Shown here one piece after another: positions 25,611 through 35,152 of a DNA stretch of 64,000 nucleotides. The translations under genes were made by a program, and so were the position numbers. Positions within the stretch are counted from its first letter, which is position 1. The number at the start of each line of letters is the position of its first letter. This DNA comes from Solirubrobacteraceae bacterium. Lineage in GTDB: Bacteria > Actinomycetota > Thermoleophilia > Solirubrobacterales > Solirubrobacteraceae. The notes beneath the pieces were generated by a model. The model was not told where the DNA came from and made no database searches. It saw only the letters and a list, made by a program, of their open reading frames with translations. Location: contig JADGPO010000042.1 in the NCBI GenBank assembly GCA_017882405.1, positions 3,116 through 67,115 of the forward strand. The letters are read 5' to 3'.

Positions 25611-28061
25611 ATGCCCACCGACAAGCTCAAGCACTACCGCGCCAAGCGCGACTTCCAGGCCACTCCGGAGCCCGGTGGGGACGGCGGGGCCGGCGACGGC
25701 GCCACGAGCCGGTTCGTCGTCCAGGAGCACCACGCCACGCGACTGCACTGGGACCTGCGGCTCGAGCACGAGGGGGCGCTGGCCTCATGGGCGATCCCCA
25801 ACGGGATCCCGACCGACCCCGCCGACAACCGCCTGGCGGTCCACACCGAGGACCACCCGCTGGAGTACCTGGACTTCTCCGGGAGCATCCCGAAGGGCGA
25901 GTACGGCGCGGGCACCATGCGGATCTGGGATCGCGGGACATTCGAGACCCATCTGTGGGACGACAAGAAGGTGGAGGTGACGTTCAAGGGCGAGCGTCTC
26001 AGCGGCCGCTACGGGCTGTTCCCGATCGGCCGCAAGGGCGATGCGGACGCGGAGAAGGACTGGATGATCCACCGCATGGAACCGCCCGCCGACCCGGGGC
26101 GGGAGCCGATGCCCGAGCGCCTGACGCCGATGCTCGCCGGCGCCGGAGAGCTGCCGCGCGACGAGTCGCGGTGGTCGTTCGAGGTCAAATGGGACGGGGT
26201 GCGCGCGATCGCCTATGCCAAGCCCGGGAGGCTCCGGCTGGAGAGCCGCAACCTCAACGAGATAACCGAGGCGTATCCGGAGGTGCGGGGAATCCTGCGC
26301 GACCTCGGGATGCGCGACGTCGTGCTGGACGGCGAGATCGTGGCCTTCGATCAGTCCCACCCACCCCGGCCGAGCTTCGAGCGCCTGCAGCGGCGGATGC
26401 ACGTCACCTCGCCGACTTCGATCCGCCGGCTGTCGAAGTCGATGCCGGTCGTGTACGCGATCTTCGACCTGCTGTACCTCGACGGGCATTCGCTGACGGG
26501 GCTGCCCTACGAGGAGCGTCGCGCGCGGCTGGAGGAGCTGGGGCTGAGCGGACCGGCGTGGCGGGTCCCGGCCGCCTATCGGAGTCCCGCCCACCGCGGC
26601 AAGGCGCTGCTGGACGCCACCGAGGCGCAGGGACTGGAAGGGATCGTGGCCAAGCGACTGGACTCGCGTTATGAGCCGGGACGGCGCACCGGGGCGTGGG
26701 TGAAGATCAAGCACACCCGTCGCCAGGAGCTGGTGATCGCCGGCTGGCTGCCGGGGGAGGGGCGGCGCACCGATCGCATCGGCGCGCTGCTGATGGGCTA
26801 CCAAGAGGACGGTGAGCTGCGCTATGCGGGGCGCGTGGGCACCGGCTTCACCGAGCGCATGCTGGACGATCTTCGGGAGCGGTTGGCGCCTCTGCGCCGC
26901 GACAGCTCCCCGTTCACAACGGCGCCCAAGCTCCCCCGCAACGCCGTGTTCGCGGAGCCCGAGCTGGTGGCCGAGATCGAGTTTCGCGAGTGGACCGGCG
27001 AGGGGGTGATGCGCGCGCCCTCGTTCAAGGGCCTGCGCGACGACAAGTCGGCGGCGGCCGTGGTGCGCGAGGATCCGCCAACCGCGGACGATGCCGAGGG
27101 ACCGGAGGCGCCCGTGACCCCGGAGGCGCCCGTGACCCCGGAGGCGCTGTTCGACGACGTCGAGCGCCTGCCCGACGGCTCGCTCGCCGTTCACGTCGAT
27201 GGCCGGGCGCTGAAGATCACCAACTGGGACAAGGTGCTGTTCCCGAACACCGGATTCACCAAGGGCGATCTGATCGCCTACTACGCGCGGATCGCCCCCG
27301 CCGTGCTCCCGCATCTGCGCGACCGGCCGCTGACGCTCAAGCGCTATCCCAACGGCGTCGAGGCACCGTACTTCTACGAGAAGCAGTCGCCCTCGCACCG
27401 CCCCGAATGGGTACAGACGGTGCGCGTCGGCGGGGTCGACTACACGCTCGCCCAGGACCGTCCAACGCTGGTCTGGCTGGCCAACCTGGCCGACATCGAA
27501 CTGCACACCTCCCTGTCGCCGGCCTCGGACCCCAACCGCCCGACGATGCTGGTCTTCGACCTCGATCCGGGGCCGCCGGCGGGGATCGTCGAGTGCTGCC
27601 AGGTGGCGCTGGTGCTGCGCGGGATGTTCGCGGCGCTGGGCCTGGAGAGCGTCGTCAAGACGTCGGGCTCCAAGGGGATGCAGATGTACGTCCCGCTCAA
27701 CATGGAGATCACCTACGCGCAGACCAAGCCGTTCGCCCGCCAGGTGGCCGAGCTGCTGGAGCAGCGCCTCCCCGAGCTGGTGGTCTCGCGCATGACCAAG
27801 CGCCTGCGCGGCGGCAAGGTGCTCGTCGACTGGAGCCAGAACGACGACCACAAGACGACCGTCACCGTCTACTCCGTGCGCGCGCGCGAGAGACCGACCG
27901 TTTCGACTCCCGTCAGCTGGTCGGAGGTGCAGGCCTGCCGCGACGCCGGAGACCCGGGAATGCTCAGTTTCGAGACCGCTGAGGTGCTGGAGCGCGTGGC
28001 CCGCGACGGCGATCTGTTCGCGATGCTGGTGTCGACCAGGCAGAAGCTCCCGGGCAGCTGA
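25611..28061 (+). CDS. ligD: Multifunctional ATP-dependent DNA ligase D (phosphoesterase-ligase-polymerase)
   Basis: 816 residues for non-homologous end joining. The order is phosphoesterase (about 12-160; HHATRLHWDLRLEH), ATP-dependent ligase (about 165-470; adenylated Lys193 in FEVKWDGVRAIAY, LDGEIVAF, GIVAKRLDSRYEPG) and primase-polymerase (about 525-810; MLVFDLDPGPPAG with the catalytic Asp pair, KTSGSKGMQMYVPLN). In mycobacteria the order is polymerase-phosphoesterase-ligase; PE-LIG-POL is the Pseudomonas-type order. A Pro/Glu/Ala/Val/Thr linker with an 18-bp repeat joins ligase and polymerase. No ku gene is visible in the window, though LigD normally works with Ku. Confidence 0.95.
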   Translation: MPTDKLKHYRAKRDFQATPEPGGDGGAGDGATSRFVVQEHHATRLHWDLRLEHEGALASWAIPNGIPTDPADNRLAVHTEDHPLEYLDFSGSIPKGEYGAGTMRIWDRGTFETHLWDDKKVEVTFKGERLSGRYGLFPIGRKGDADAEKDWMIHRMEPPADPGREPMPERLTPMLAGAGELPRDESRWSFEVKWDGVRAIAYAKPGRLRLESRNLNEITEAYPEVRGILRDLGMRDVVLDGEIVAFDQSHPPRPSFERLQRRMHVTSPTSIRRLSKSMPVVYAIFDLLYLDGHSLTGLPYEERRARLEELGLSGPAWRVPAAYRSPAHRGKALLDATEAQGLEGIVAKRLDSRYEPGRRTGAWVKIKHTRRQELVIAGWLPGEGRRTDRIGALLMGYQEDGELRYAGRVGTGFTERMLDDLRERLAPLRRDSSPFTTAPKLPRNAVFAEPELVAEIEFREWTGEGVMRAPSFKGLRDDKSAAAVVREDPPTADDAEGPEAPVTPEAPVTPEALFDDVERLPDGSLAVHVDGRALKITNWDKVLFPNTGFTKGDLIAYYARIAPAVLPHLRDRPLTLKRYPNGVEAPYFYEKQSPSHRPEWVQTVRVGGVDYTLAQDRPTLVWLANLADIELHTSLSPASDPNRPTMLVFDLDPGPPAGIVECCQVALVLRGMFAALGLESVVKTSGSKGMQMYVPLNMEITYAQTKPFARQVAELLEQRLPELVVSRMTKRLRGGKVLVDWSQNDDHKTTVTVYSVRARERPTVSTPVSWSEVQACRDAGDPGMLSFETAEVLERVARDGDLFAMLVSTRQKLPGS
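27102..27149 (+). repeat. 18-bp tandem repeat in the ligD interdomain linker
   Basis: Two perfect copies of an 18-bp unit (27102-27119 and 27120-27137) and a partial third encode PEAPVT repeated. The number of copies would change linker length between ligase and polymerase without changing frame. Confidence 0.85.
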
Positions 28062-28080
28062 CGCGCACCCGTTGGGTCAC

Positions 28081-28086
28081 TAGGAT
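28081..28086 (+). promoter_or_regulatory. -10 element of the small gene at 28096
   Basis: TAGGAT lies 9 nt before ATG 28096, consistent with a leaderless or near-leaderless mRNA. Confidence 0.5.
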
Positions 28087-28095
28087 GATGCCGCC

Positions 28096-28386
28096 ATGGA
28101 TCAGATCCGAATGCGCAATCGACTCCTGGTGGCCACCGGCATGTGGAAGGAGGCGACGGGCGAGCCGCTCCCCCGAATCGAGCCGGGCGATCCCGCCGCC
28201 CAGATCCAGAGCTTCGAGCTGAAGCTGGTCGACCGCCTGTGGGAGCTCGCCACCCCGGAGAACGCACGCGAGATCGCCGATCGCACCTGGGACCTGGTGC
28301 ACGATCGTCCCGACAACGACCCGGTCAAGCTGCGCGTGGTCGAGTGCCACGAAGCGCTGGCGCGGATGACCCGCCTGGGCGACTGA
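28096..28386 (+). CDS. Small hypothetical protein
   Basis: 96 residues, no signal peptide or membrane segment, predicted mostly helical (LKLVDRLWELATPENAREI). No family is recognised. It has its own TAGGAT -10. Its TGA directly abuts the reverse-strand stop codon of ftsH, so the two genes are convergent with no spacer. Confidence 0.62.
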   Translation: MDQIRMRNRLLVATGMWKEATGEPLPRIEPGDPAAQIQSFELKLVDRLWELATPENAREIADRTWDLVHDRPDNDPVKLRVVECHEALARMTRLGD

Positions 28387-30459
28387 CTACGCGATCGGCG
28401 GCTGTCTGGCGTCCTCGCCGACCGGAGCCGGGGCCACGACCGCAGGCGCCTCCTCGAGCTGCGCGGCGCGGTTGACGGGCAGCCCCGCCGCCGCGTAGGC
28501 GTCCATCTGATCGAGCGTCTCGTGGGCGAGCAGCTCGGTGACCAGCGCGTCGAGCTTGGAGCGGTGGCTGGAGAGCTCCTTGGTTGCCTCCTGGTGGGCG
28601 CTCTCGACGATCCGGCGTACCTCCTCGTCGATCAGGCGCTGGGTCTGCTCCGAGGTCTCTGAGACCCCGGGCAGGAGCGGACTGCTGCCGTCGGAGGGCA
28701 GCACGGCGATCGGCCCGATCGCCGGGCTCATGCCCCAACGCCCCACCATGCCGCGCGCGATCCGCGTCAGCTGCTGGATGTCGGATTCGGCGCCCGTAGT
28801 GAGATCGCCGAACACCACCTCCTCGGCGACCCGGCCGCCCAGCGCGACCTTGATCTGGGCGAGCAGGTGGCGCTCGTCGAAGTTGAAACGGTCGGCATCG
28901 GGTGCCGAGAAGGTCACGCCCAGGGCCTGGCCGCGGGGGATGATCGAGACCTTGCGCACCGGGTCGGCTCCGGGGGTGAGCATGCCCATGATCGCGTGTC
29001 CGGCCTCGTGAGTGGCGGTGCGCCGGCGGTCCTCCTCGGAGATCATCACCTTGCGCTCGGCGCCGAGCACGATCCGCTCCAGCGCGTCTGAGACGTCCAG
29101 GCGCTGGACCTCCGAATGGCCGCGGCGGGCGGCCAGCAGCGCCGCCTCGTTGGCCACATTGGCGAGGTCCGCGCCCACCATCCCGGGAGTGGAGGCGGCG
29201 ATCGAGCCCAGGTCGACGTCGGGGGCCAGGGGGACCGAGCGGGTGTGTACGCGCAGGATCGCCTCACGCCCGGCACGGTCCGGGGGCGACACCACCACGC
29301 GGCGATCGAAGCGCCCCGGGCGCAGCAACGCCTGGTCGAGCACCTCCGGGCGGTTGGTGGCGCCGAGCACGATCACGCTCTCCCGCGGGGAGAAGCCGTC
29401 CATCTCGGTGAGGATCTGGTTGAGCGTCTGCTCGCGCTCGTCGTGGCCGCCCGACAGGTTGGGGCCGCCGGACGCGCGGGAGCGGCCGATCGCGTCGAGC
29501 TCGTCGATGAAGATGATCGCCGGGGCCGCCTCCTTGGCCTGGTGAAACAGGTCGCGTACCCGCGAGGCGCCGACGCCCACGATCATCTCGACGAACTCCG
29601 AGGCCGACATCTGGAAGAACGGCACCCCGGCCTCGCCGGCGACCGCCCGCGCCAGCAGGGTCTTGCCGGTCCCCGGCTGACCGGACAGCAGCGCGCCGCG
29701 GGGGATCCGGGCGCCCAGCTTGAGGTACTTGTCCGGGTTCTTGAGGAAGTCGACGATCTCGGTCAATTCCTCCTTGGCCTCGTCGATCCCCGCCACGTCG
29801 TCGAATGTCACGTGCTGGTCTTCGGCCTCCACGCGCCGCGCTCGCGAACGCCCGAACGACATCAGCCCGCCGGCGCCCCCTCCGGCGGCCGCGGCTCGGC
29901 GCATGAAGAACACGATCAGCAGGATGAACAGCAGCGTGGGGCCGAAGCCGAGGATCACGCTGGCGAAGAGCGACGGGCCGGTGTTCGGGTTCGTCGCGTC
30001 GATGGTGACGTGCTTGGACTCCAGTGTCGCAGAGAGCTGCTGGTTGTTGGCAAACGACGGCACCTGGGTCGCGAAGCTCGTCGCCGGCGTGACCGACTTG
30101 TCGTTGGCCGGGTAGCGGACGGCAGACTTGAACGTGCCCTGGATGCTGTCGCCCTTGGAGGAAATCTGTTTGACGTTGCCCGCCTGGACCTGGCTGAGGA
30201 AAGTGGGGCTGTAGGGAATGCGCACCGGCGCGTTGGGCGACAGCGCGCTCGAGGAGATCCACAGGTTCAGCGCCAGCAGGCAGACGACCGCGGCCGCCGC
30301 CACCCACCAGCGTGAGCGCGGCGGAGTGGGCGGGCGCGCCGGCTGAGGAGTCCCGCGACCATCCGGTGCCGGGGTCACCCGCCACCCCTGCTGACCGGGA
30401 GCCGGGGGCTTGGCGCGGCCCGGTGGGGGAGCCGAGCGGCGTGAAGGTTGATCAGCCAT
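28387..30459 (-). CDS. ftsH: ATP-dependent membrane zinc metalloprotease FtsH
   Basis: 690 residues; degrades membrane and short-lived cytoplasmic proteins. A Pro-rich basic N-tail of about 45 residues precedes the first membrane segment ([18 protein letters not shown]), a periplasmic domain and the second segment ([14 protein letters not shown]). The AAA module has Walker [12 protein letters not shown] (Gln where most have Pro), Walker [12 protein letters not shown] and the SRH arginines; the protease site is [13 protein letters not shown] 30459 is chosen over an upstream in-frame start because [10 protein letters not shown] gives the normal leader. Confidence 0.94.
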   Translation of the reverse strand: MADQPSRRSAPPPGRAKPPAPGQQGWRVTPAPDGRGTPQPARPPTPPRSRWWVAAAAVVCLLALNLWISSSALSPNAPVRIPYSPTFLSQVQAGNVKQISSKGDSIQGTFKSAVRYPANDKSVTPATSFATQVPSFANNQQLSATLESKHVTIDATNPNTGPSLFASVILGFGPTLLFILLIVFFMRRAAAAGGGAGGLMSFGRSRARRVEAEDQHVTFDDVAGIDEAKEELTEIVDFLKNPDKYLKLGARIPRGALLSGQPGTGKTLLARAVAGEAGVPFFQMSASEFVEMIVGVGASRVRDLFHQAKEAAPAIIFIDELDAIGRSRASGGPNLSGGHDEREQTLNQILTEMDGFSPRESVIVLGATNRPEVLDQALLRPGRFDRRVVVSPPDRAGREAILRVHTRSVPLAPDVDLGSIAASTPGMVGADLANVANEAALLAARRGHSEVQRLDVSDALERIVLGAERKVMISEEDRRRTATHEAGHAIMGMLTPGADPVRKVSIIPRGQALGVTFSAPDADRFNFDERHLLAQIKVALGGRVAEEVVFGDLTTGAESDIQQLTRIARGMVGRWGMSPAIGPIAVLPSDGSSPLLPGVSETSEQTQRLIDEEVRRIVESAHQEATKELSSHRSKLDALVTELLAHETLDQMDAYAAAGLPVNRAAQLEEAPAVVAPAPVGEDARQPPIA

Positions 30460-30500
30460 CACCTGGGATTGTGGCAAGCCGCGGTGAAGTACCGGCTAAA

Positions 30501-30875
30501 TCAGACGGTTTCCAGCAACGAACGGAACATCTCGGCCCCGTGGACGCCCGCTCCGAGGAGCATCGCCTGATCCGACAGCCAGCGATCGGAGGTGACCACG
30601 CGCACCAGCGCAGGGTGCGGTTCGCGCTTCAACCGCCGGATGATCTCGTCGTCGGCCGCGTCGCGGCGGGGGCGCGGGGCATGGGCGACCTCGATCACGG
30701 TGGAGCGGATCGGCGGCCGCGGCGGACGCTCGAACACCACGACCACGTCCTCTCCCTCCACCGCCGCCCAGCGCTCGATCAGGTCGACGAGGTGCAGCAT
30801 CGCGGCGTCGCGGTCCCGCCACCAGCCGTCCGGCCGGGTGCCGATCACGTTCATCCCGTCGACGTACCAGCGCAT
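30501..30875 (-). CDS. NYN-domain (PIN-like) RNA-binding/nuclease protein, YacP-like
   Basis: 124 residues starting [19 protein letters not shown], the typical first strand and acidic residue of NYN domains. Later acidic positions are in [11 protein letters not shown] and [13 protein letters not shown], forming the PIN-type metal site. Related proteins (YacP/Rae1) cut mRNA on the ribosome. It sits 28 bp after arfB on the same strand, so a shared role in ribosome rescue is reasonable but unproven. Confidence 0.78.
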   Translation of the reverse strand: MRWYVDGMNVIGTRPDGWWRDRDAAMLHLVDLIERWAAVEGEDVVVVFERPPRPPIRSTVIEVAHAPRPRRDAADDEIIRRLKREPHPALVRVVTSDRWLSDQAMLLGAGVHGAEMFRSLLETV

Positions 30876-30903
30876 CAGAGCGCCGAGAGGGCGATGGCCG
30901 GCA

Positions 30904-31317
30904 TCACGCGTCTCCGGACGGGGGGCGGCGGTCGCGCTTGCGCTCGGCCTGGCGGCGCTTGCCGGCCAGGCGGCGGTCGACCGAGCCCTTGGTCGGCCGC
31001 GTCGCCCGCCGGGGACGTGGCACCGCCAGCGCGCTGGACAGACGGCGCGCCAGCCGCTGCAGCGCCAGCTCGCGGTTGCGCGCCTGGCTGCGCTCGTCCT
31101 GGGCGACTGCCGTCACGCGCGGGCCCGCGCGCGCGATGATCCGGCGCTTCTGCTCCTCGCTGAGAGCCTCCGAGGCGGCCACGTCGAACGTCGCTTCCAC
31201 ACGCGTGGCGGTGGTGTTGGCGTGCTGGCCGCCCGGTCCCGAGGACCGCGTCGCGCGCAGCGTGATCTCGCGCAGAGGGATCGCGGTGTCTCCCCGCACC
31301 GGCATCGGATCGTCCAT
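30904..31317 (-). CDS. arfB: Alternative ribosome-rescue factor ArfB (peptidyl-tRNA hydrolase, YaeJ/ICT1-like)
   Basis: 137 residues. The release-factor catalytic loop is [17 protein letters not shown] with GGQ; the basic C-terminal tail ([19 protein letters not shown]) fits the one that inserts into the empty mRNA channel of stalled ribosomes. The factor frees ribosomes stuck on mRNAs lacking a stop codon. First gene of a pair with the NYN-domain nuclease. Confidence 0.88.
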   Translation of the reverse strand: MDDPMPVRGDTAIPLREITLRATRSSGPGGQHANTTATRVEATFDVAASEALSEEQKRRIIARAGPRVTAVAQDERSQARNRELALQRLARRLSSALAVPRPRRATRPTKGSVDRRLAGKRRQAERKRDRRPPSGDA

Positions 31318-31516
31318 GCATCAGATGATGACCTGTGTCCGGATCGTGAAGCTTGGCCGGCTTCCCGCCCGCCCGGGGAAGAACGATGCCCGCCACCGTG
31401 CTAACTTGCCGCCCGATAAGGCCGCGCGTGATCTTCGTGCGGCGACACGCAGGTGCAGATCTCGGGTGGCAAGACCTCCGGGTAGCAGCACTGAAATCCC
31501 CGGAGGGGAAAGCCTG

Positions 31517-31720
31517 ATGGCAACCGGAACAGTCAAGTGGTTCAGCGACGAGAAGGGGTTCGGCTTCATCACGCCCGATGAGGGCAGCCGTGACCTGTTC
31601 GTTCACCACTCGAGCATCCAGGCAGACGGATATCGGTCACTCGCGGAGGGCGCCAAGGTGTCCTACGAGGAGGAGGCCGGGCCCAAGGGCCCCAAGGCCG
31701 TCAACGTCCAGAAGCTCTAG
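31517..31720 (+). CDS. Cold-shock protein (CspA family)
   Basis: 67 residues, a single OB-fold nucleic-acid chaperone. RNP1 is GFGFITP and RNP2 is [19 protein letters not shown] lies about 7 nt before the ATG, the strongest Shine-Dalgarno in this part of the window. A leader of at least 60-100 nt without a competing gene precedes it, as is common for cold-shock mRNAs. Confidence 0.95.
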   Translation: MATGTVKWFSDEKGFGFITPDEGSRDLFVHHSSIQADGYRSLAEGAKVSYEEEAGPKGPKAVNVQKL

Positions 31721-31773
31721 ACGCGCTCGCGGCCGGGTGAGCCGAGCTGTCGCTGCTGGCCGGGGTCCGGCCG

Positions 31774-31962
31774 GTGCTGATCCCCTCACGGCGCGACGCG
31801 GTGCGGGAGCAGCGGGGCATCTGGATCGACCTGCTGCACGGGGATTACGAGGGTGGGCAGCGCACGATCGTGCGCATCGGCGTCTCGCCGTGGCCCGACA
31901 CCGAGGGCGAGCGGGCCTACGTGCTGCGCTACTGGAACGTGGACCGCCAGGATCCGCGCTAG
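31774..31962 (+). CDS. Small conserved-looking protein, 5' end possibly frameshifted
   Basis: The open frame from 31741 reads AELSLLAGVRPVLIPSRRDA, then REQRGIWIDLLHGDYEGGQR and VLRYWNVDRQDPR. It looks like a genuine small protein of about 73 residues, but the only usual start in frame is GTG 31774, which removes the first conserved-looking strand. A GTG AGC at 31737 lies one base out of frame: loss of one C would give VSELSLLAGVRPV. Either the start is non-standard or one base is wrong or inserted. Function unknown. Confidence 0.5.
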   Translation: MLIPSRRDAVREQRGIWIDLLHGDYEGGQRTIVRIGVSPWPDTEGERAYVLRYWNVDRQDPR

Positions 31963-32180
31963 CCGCCCGAGTCCTCTGACTCCTCGGCGGATTCCTCGGA
32001 CTCCTCGCTCTCAGGCGGCGGGGCTCCGGGAACGCCCGGGTCGTTGCGCTTGCGCTGCCAGTCGTCGCGGACGTCGGAGATCTCCTCGCCCAACTCGTTG
32101 CTGCGCTGCTCCAGCCGGTCGGACTCGTTCTTGAGCTGATCGGCGAGCTTTTCGTAGTCCTCGTGCTCGGTCACGTCCAC
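31959..32180 (-). CDS. Small acidic coiled-coil protein
   Basis: 73 residues from GTG 32180 (a TTG at 32207 would give 82). The N-terminal half is a heptad-rich helix (DYEKLADQLKNESDRLEQRS), the C-terminal half a disordered Ser/Glu tail (SEESEESAEESEDSGG). No family is recognised. It overlaps the convergent small gene by four bases and is divergent from korA. Confidence 0.6.
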   Translation of the reverse strand: MDVTEHEDYEKLADQLKNESDRLEQRSNELGEEISDVRDDWQRKRNDPGVPGAPPPESEESEESAEESEDSGG

Positions 32181-32230
32181 AGGATCACCGTTCTGCGCGC
32201 CGGTCAAACCGGCAGCGTCCGGCCGAGGGT

Positions 32231-32236
32231 TAGTAT
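32231..32236 (+). promoter_or_regulatory. -10 element before korA
   Basis: TAGTAT, a good -10 match, 43 nt before ATG 32280. Unlike most genes here this would leave a short leader. Confidence 0.4.
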
Positions 32237-32279
32237 GGGAACCCTGAGAAACGCGAGTGTGGACGGAGTCGACGGGCAG

Positions 32280-34133
32280 ATGAGCAAGGCAGTCGAGGAG
32301 CTGGAGCGGGTGATCATCCGCTTCGCCGGCGACTCAGGCGACGGAATGCAGCTGGCCGGTAGCCGCTTCACCGACGCCACCGCGGTGGTCGGCAATGACC
32401 TCGCGACCCTGCCGAACTTCCCGGCGGAGATCCGCGCCCCCGCCGGCACGCTGGCGGGCGTGTCGGCCTTCCAGATCCACTTCGCCTCGCGCGACATCCT
32501 CACCCCGGGCGACCATCCCAACGTCCTGGTGGCGATGAACCCGGCGGCGCTGAAGGCCAACATGGCCGAGCTGCGGCGCGGGGCGACGATCATCCTCAAC
32601 GACGACGCGTTCACCAAGCGCAATCTGGAGAAGGCCGGCTACGGGGCGGAGAACCCGCTGGAGGACGGCTCGCTGGAGGCCTACCGGGTGCATCGCATCC
32701 CGATGAGCACGCTGACCTCGCGCGCCGTGGAGGCGATCGAGGGTGTCTCCACGCGCGACGCCGGCCGGGCCAAGAACCTGTTCGCGCTGGGGGTCATCTC
32801 GTGGCTCTACGGCCGCCCCACCGATGTGACCAAGCGCTGGATCGAGCGCAAGTTCGCGCGCGACCCGGCCGTTGCGCAGGCCAACCTGGCGGCCTTCAAC
32901 GCCGGCTGGTCGTTCGGGGAGACCACTGAGCTGCTGGACGTGCAGTACCGCGTCAACCCGGCGACCGACGTGCCGCCGGGCACCTATCGCAACGTCAACG
33001 GCACGACCGCGCTGTCGCTGGGGCTGATCGCCGCCAGCGTGCGCAGCGGACTGCCGCTGGTGCTGGCCAGCTATCCGATCACCCCTGCCTCCGAGCTGCT
33101 GCACGAGCTCTCGCGCCACGCCCAGATCGGCGTCTCCACGATCCAGGCCGAGGACGAGATCGCCGCTGCCGGAATGGCGCTCGGGGCGTCGTTCGGCGGC
33201 AAGCTCGGCGTGACGGCGACCAGCGGCCCTGGGATGGACCTAAAGGCCGAGATGGTCGGCCTGGCGGTGATGCTGGAGCTGCCGCTGGTGGTGATCGACG
33301 TCCAGCGCGCGGGCCCCTCGACCGGGATGCCGACCAAGACCGAGCAGTCGGACCTGCTGATGGCCCTGCACGGCCGCCACGGCGAAAGCCCGCTGCCGGT
33401 GATCGCGCCCAGCACCGCCGGGGGTTGCTTCGAGGCGGCGTTCGAGGCCGCGCGGATCGCGATTCGCTACCGCACGCCGGTGATCCTGCTCTCCGATACG
33501 TTCCTGGCCTCCTCCTCGGAGCCGTGGATGGTTCCCGACGCGGCCGCGCTGCCGGAGATCGATCCCGCGTTCGCCCAGCCCCCGCCCAACGGCGAGCCTT
33601 TTGAGCCCTACGGCCGCGACCAGAAGCTCGCCCGGCCGTGGGCGATCCCGGGAACGCCCGGGCTGGCGCATCGGATCGGCGGGCTGGAGAAGGCCCACGG
33701 CAGCGGCAACATCTCCTATGACGGCTCCAACCACGAGCGCATGACCGAGCTGCGCGCCGCCAAGGTGGCCGCGATCGCCGACGATGTGCCGCCGCTGGTC
33801 GTCGACATCGACCCGGATCCCGCCCACCCGACCAACCTGCTGGTGCTGGGCTGGGGCTCGACCGAGGGATCGATCCGGGCCGGAGTTAGAAACGCTCGTG
33901 CGGCCGGCCACAAGGTCGCGTCGGCGCAGCTGCGCCACCTGAACCCGCTGCCGTCCAACACCGGCGATGTGCTGCGGTCCTTCGAGCGCGTGCTCGTCCC
34001 AGAGCTGAACTGCGGCCAGCTGGCCTCGATTCTGCGCGCTCGTTTCCTGGTCGACGTCGAGTCGCACACCAAGGTGCAGGGCCAGCCGCTGTTCGCCAGT
34101 GAGATCCTTAAGCAGATCGCGGAGCGTCAATGA
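32280..34133 (+). CDS. korA: 2-oxoglutarate:ferredoxin oxidoreductase, fused gamma-alpha subunit
   Basis: 617 residues. The N-terminal gamma domain (about 10-195; IRFAGDSGDGMQLAGSRFTD) is fused to the alpha domain (about 235-590) with ASYPITPASELLHELSRH and TSGPGMDLKAEMVGLAV. Together with KorB it oxidatively decarboxylates 2-oxoglutarate to succinyl-CoA with reduction of ferredoxin, replacing or complementing the dehydrogenase complex in the TCA cycle. Length and fusion are those of actinobacterial KorA. Overlaps korB by four bases (ATGA). Confidence 0.93.
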   Translation: MSKAVEELERVIIRFAGDSGDGMQLAGSRFTDATAVVGNDLATLPNFPAEIRAPAGTLAGVSAFQIHFASRDILTPGDHPNVLVAMNPAALKANMAELRRGATIILNDDAFTKRNLEKAGYGAENPLEDGSLEAYRVHRIPMSTLTSRAVEAIEGVSTRDAGRAKNLFALGVISWLYGRPTDVTKRWIERKFARDPAVAQANLAAFNAGWSFGETTELLDVQYRVNPATDVPPGTYRNVNGTTALSLGLIAASVRSGLPLVLASYPITPASELLHELSRHAQIGVSTIQAEDEIAAAGMALGASFGGKLGVTATSGPGMDLKAEMVGLAVMLELPLVVIDVQRAGPSTGMPTKTEQSDLLMALHGRHGESPLPVIAPSTAGGCFEAAFEAARIAIRYRTPVILLSDTFLASSSEPWMVPDAAALPEIDPAFAQPPPNGEPFEPYGRDQKLARPWAIPGTPGLAHRIGGLEKAHGSGNISYDGSNHERMTELRAAKVAAIADDVPPLVVDIDPDPAHPTNLLVLGWGSTEGSIRAGVRNARAAGHKVASAQLRHLNPLPSNTGDVLRSFERVLVPELNCGQLASILRARFLVDVESHTKVQGQPLFASEILKQIAERQ

Positions 34134-35125
34134 GTGCCACGCTGAGCAAGGCCGACTTCCAGTCAGACCAGGAGACGCGCTGGTGTCCCGGGTGCGGCGA
34201 CTACGCCGTACTGGCGGCCGTCCAGCAGTTCATGCCGGAGCTGGGGATCCCGCCGGAGCGGATCGTGTTCATCACCGGAATCGGCTGCGCCGGGCGCTTC
34301 GCCTATTACATGGACACCTACGGCATGCACGGCATCCACGGCCGGGCGCCGGCCCTGGCGACCGGGTTGGCCACGGCGCGCGAGGACCTGTCGATCTGGG
34401 TGGTCACGGGCGACGGCGACTCGCTGTCGATCGGCGGCAATCACCTGATCCACGCCCTGCGCCGCAACGTGCCGGTGAAGATCCTGCTGTTCAACAACCA
34501 GATCTACGGCCTGACCAAGGGCCAGGCGTCGCCGACCTCCGAGCTGGGGAAGATCACCAAGTCCACGCCGTTCGGCGTGGCCGACCATCCCTTCAACCCG
34601 ATCGCGCTGGCCTTGGGCGCCGAAGCCTCGTTCGTGGCCCGCACGATCGATCGTGACCGCCACCATCTGACCGAGGTGCTGCGCGCCGCGGCGACCCACG
34701 AGGGAGCGGCGCTGGTCGAGATCTACCAGAACTGCCCGGTGTTCAACGACGGCGCCTTCAGCGCCCTCACCGACAAGGACGTCAAGGACACCAATCAGAT
34801 TTGCCTGCAGGCCGGCCAGCCGATCCGGTTCGGCGCCGAGAATGAGCGCGGCGTGGTCCGTGGCCCCGACGGCTGCCTGCAGATCGTCGACGTGGAATCG
34901 GATCCCACCCACTCAGCGCTGCTCGTCCACGATCCGGCGCGCCCCGATCCGGGCACGGCGTTCTCGCTGGCCAAGCTGGCGGATGCGCCCACAGGGCCCA
35001 CGCCGATCGGCATCTTCCGGGACGTCGACCGGCCGGTCTACCGTCAGCGTGGCGCGGCCGAGACGGCCACGGAGGAGCAGCTGTCAGATCTGCTTCTGTC
35101 CGGCGACAGCTGGACGGTCGCGTAG
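34130..35125 (+). CDS. korB: 2-oxoglutarate:ferredoxin oxidoreductase beta subunit
   Basis: 331 residues, binding thiamine diphosphate and an iron-sulfur cluster. WCPGCGDYAVLAAVQQF has cluster cysteines; VVTGDGDSLSIGGNHLIHA is the ThDP-Mg motif; NNQIYGLTKGQASPTS follows. The partner of KorA, coupled by overlap. No separate ferredoxin gene adjoins. Confidence 0.94.
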   Translation: MSATLSKADFQSDQETRWCPGCGDYAVLAAVQQFMPELGIPPERIVFITGIGCAGRFAYYMDTYGMHGIHGRAPALATGLATAREDLSIWVVTGDGDSLSIGGNHLIHALRRNVPVKILLFNNQIYGLTKGQASPTSELGKITKSTPFGVADHPFNPIALALGAEASFVARTIDRDRHHLTEVLRAAATHEGAALVEIYQNCPVFNDGAFSALTDKDVKDTNQICLQAGQPIRFGAENERGVVRGPDGCLQIVDVESDPTHSALLVHDPARPDPGTAFSLAKLADAPTGPTPIGIFRDVDRPVYRQRGAAETATEEQLSDLLLSGDSWTVA

Positions 35126-35139
35126 CCGGAGCACGGCAC

Positions 35140-35145
35140 TAGCCT
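35140..35145 (+). promoter_or_regulatory. -10 element of the thioredoxin-fold gene at 35153
   Basis: TAGCCT lies 7 nt before GTG 35153, ideal leaderless spacing, 15 nt after the korB stop. Confidence 0.55.
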
Positions 35146-35152
35146 CGAAAGC

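Noticed and set aside
25785..27851. A long open frame antisense to ligD
   Set aside because: Its His/Arg/Leu/Gln-rich composition is the usual mirror of GC-rich codon bias, and it overlaps a complete, motif-perfect LigD.
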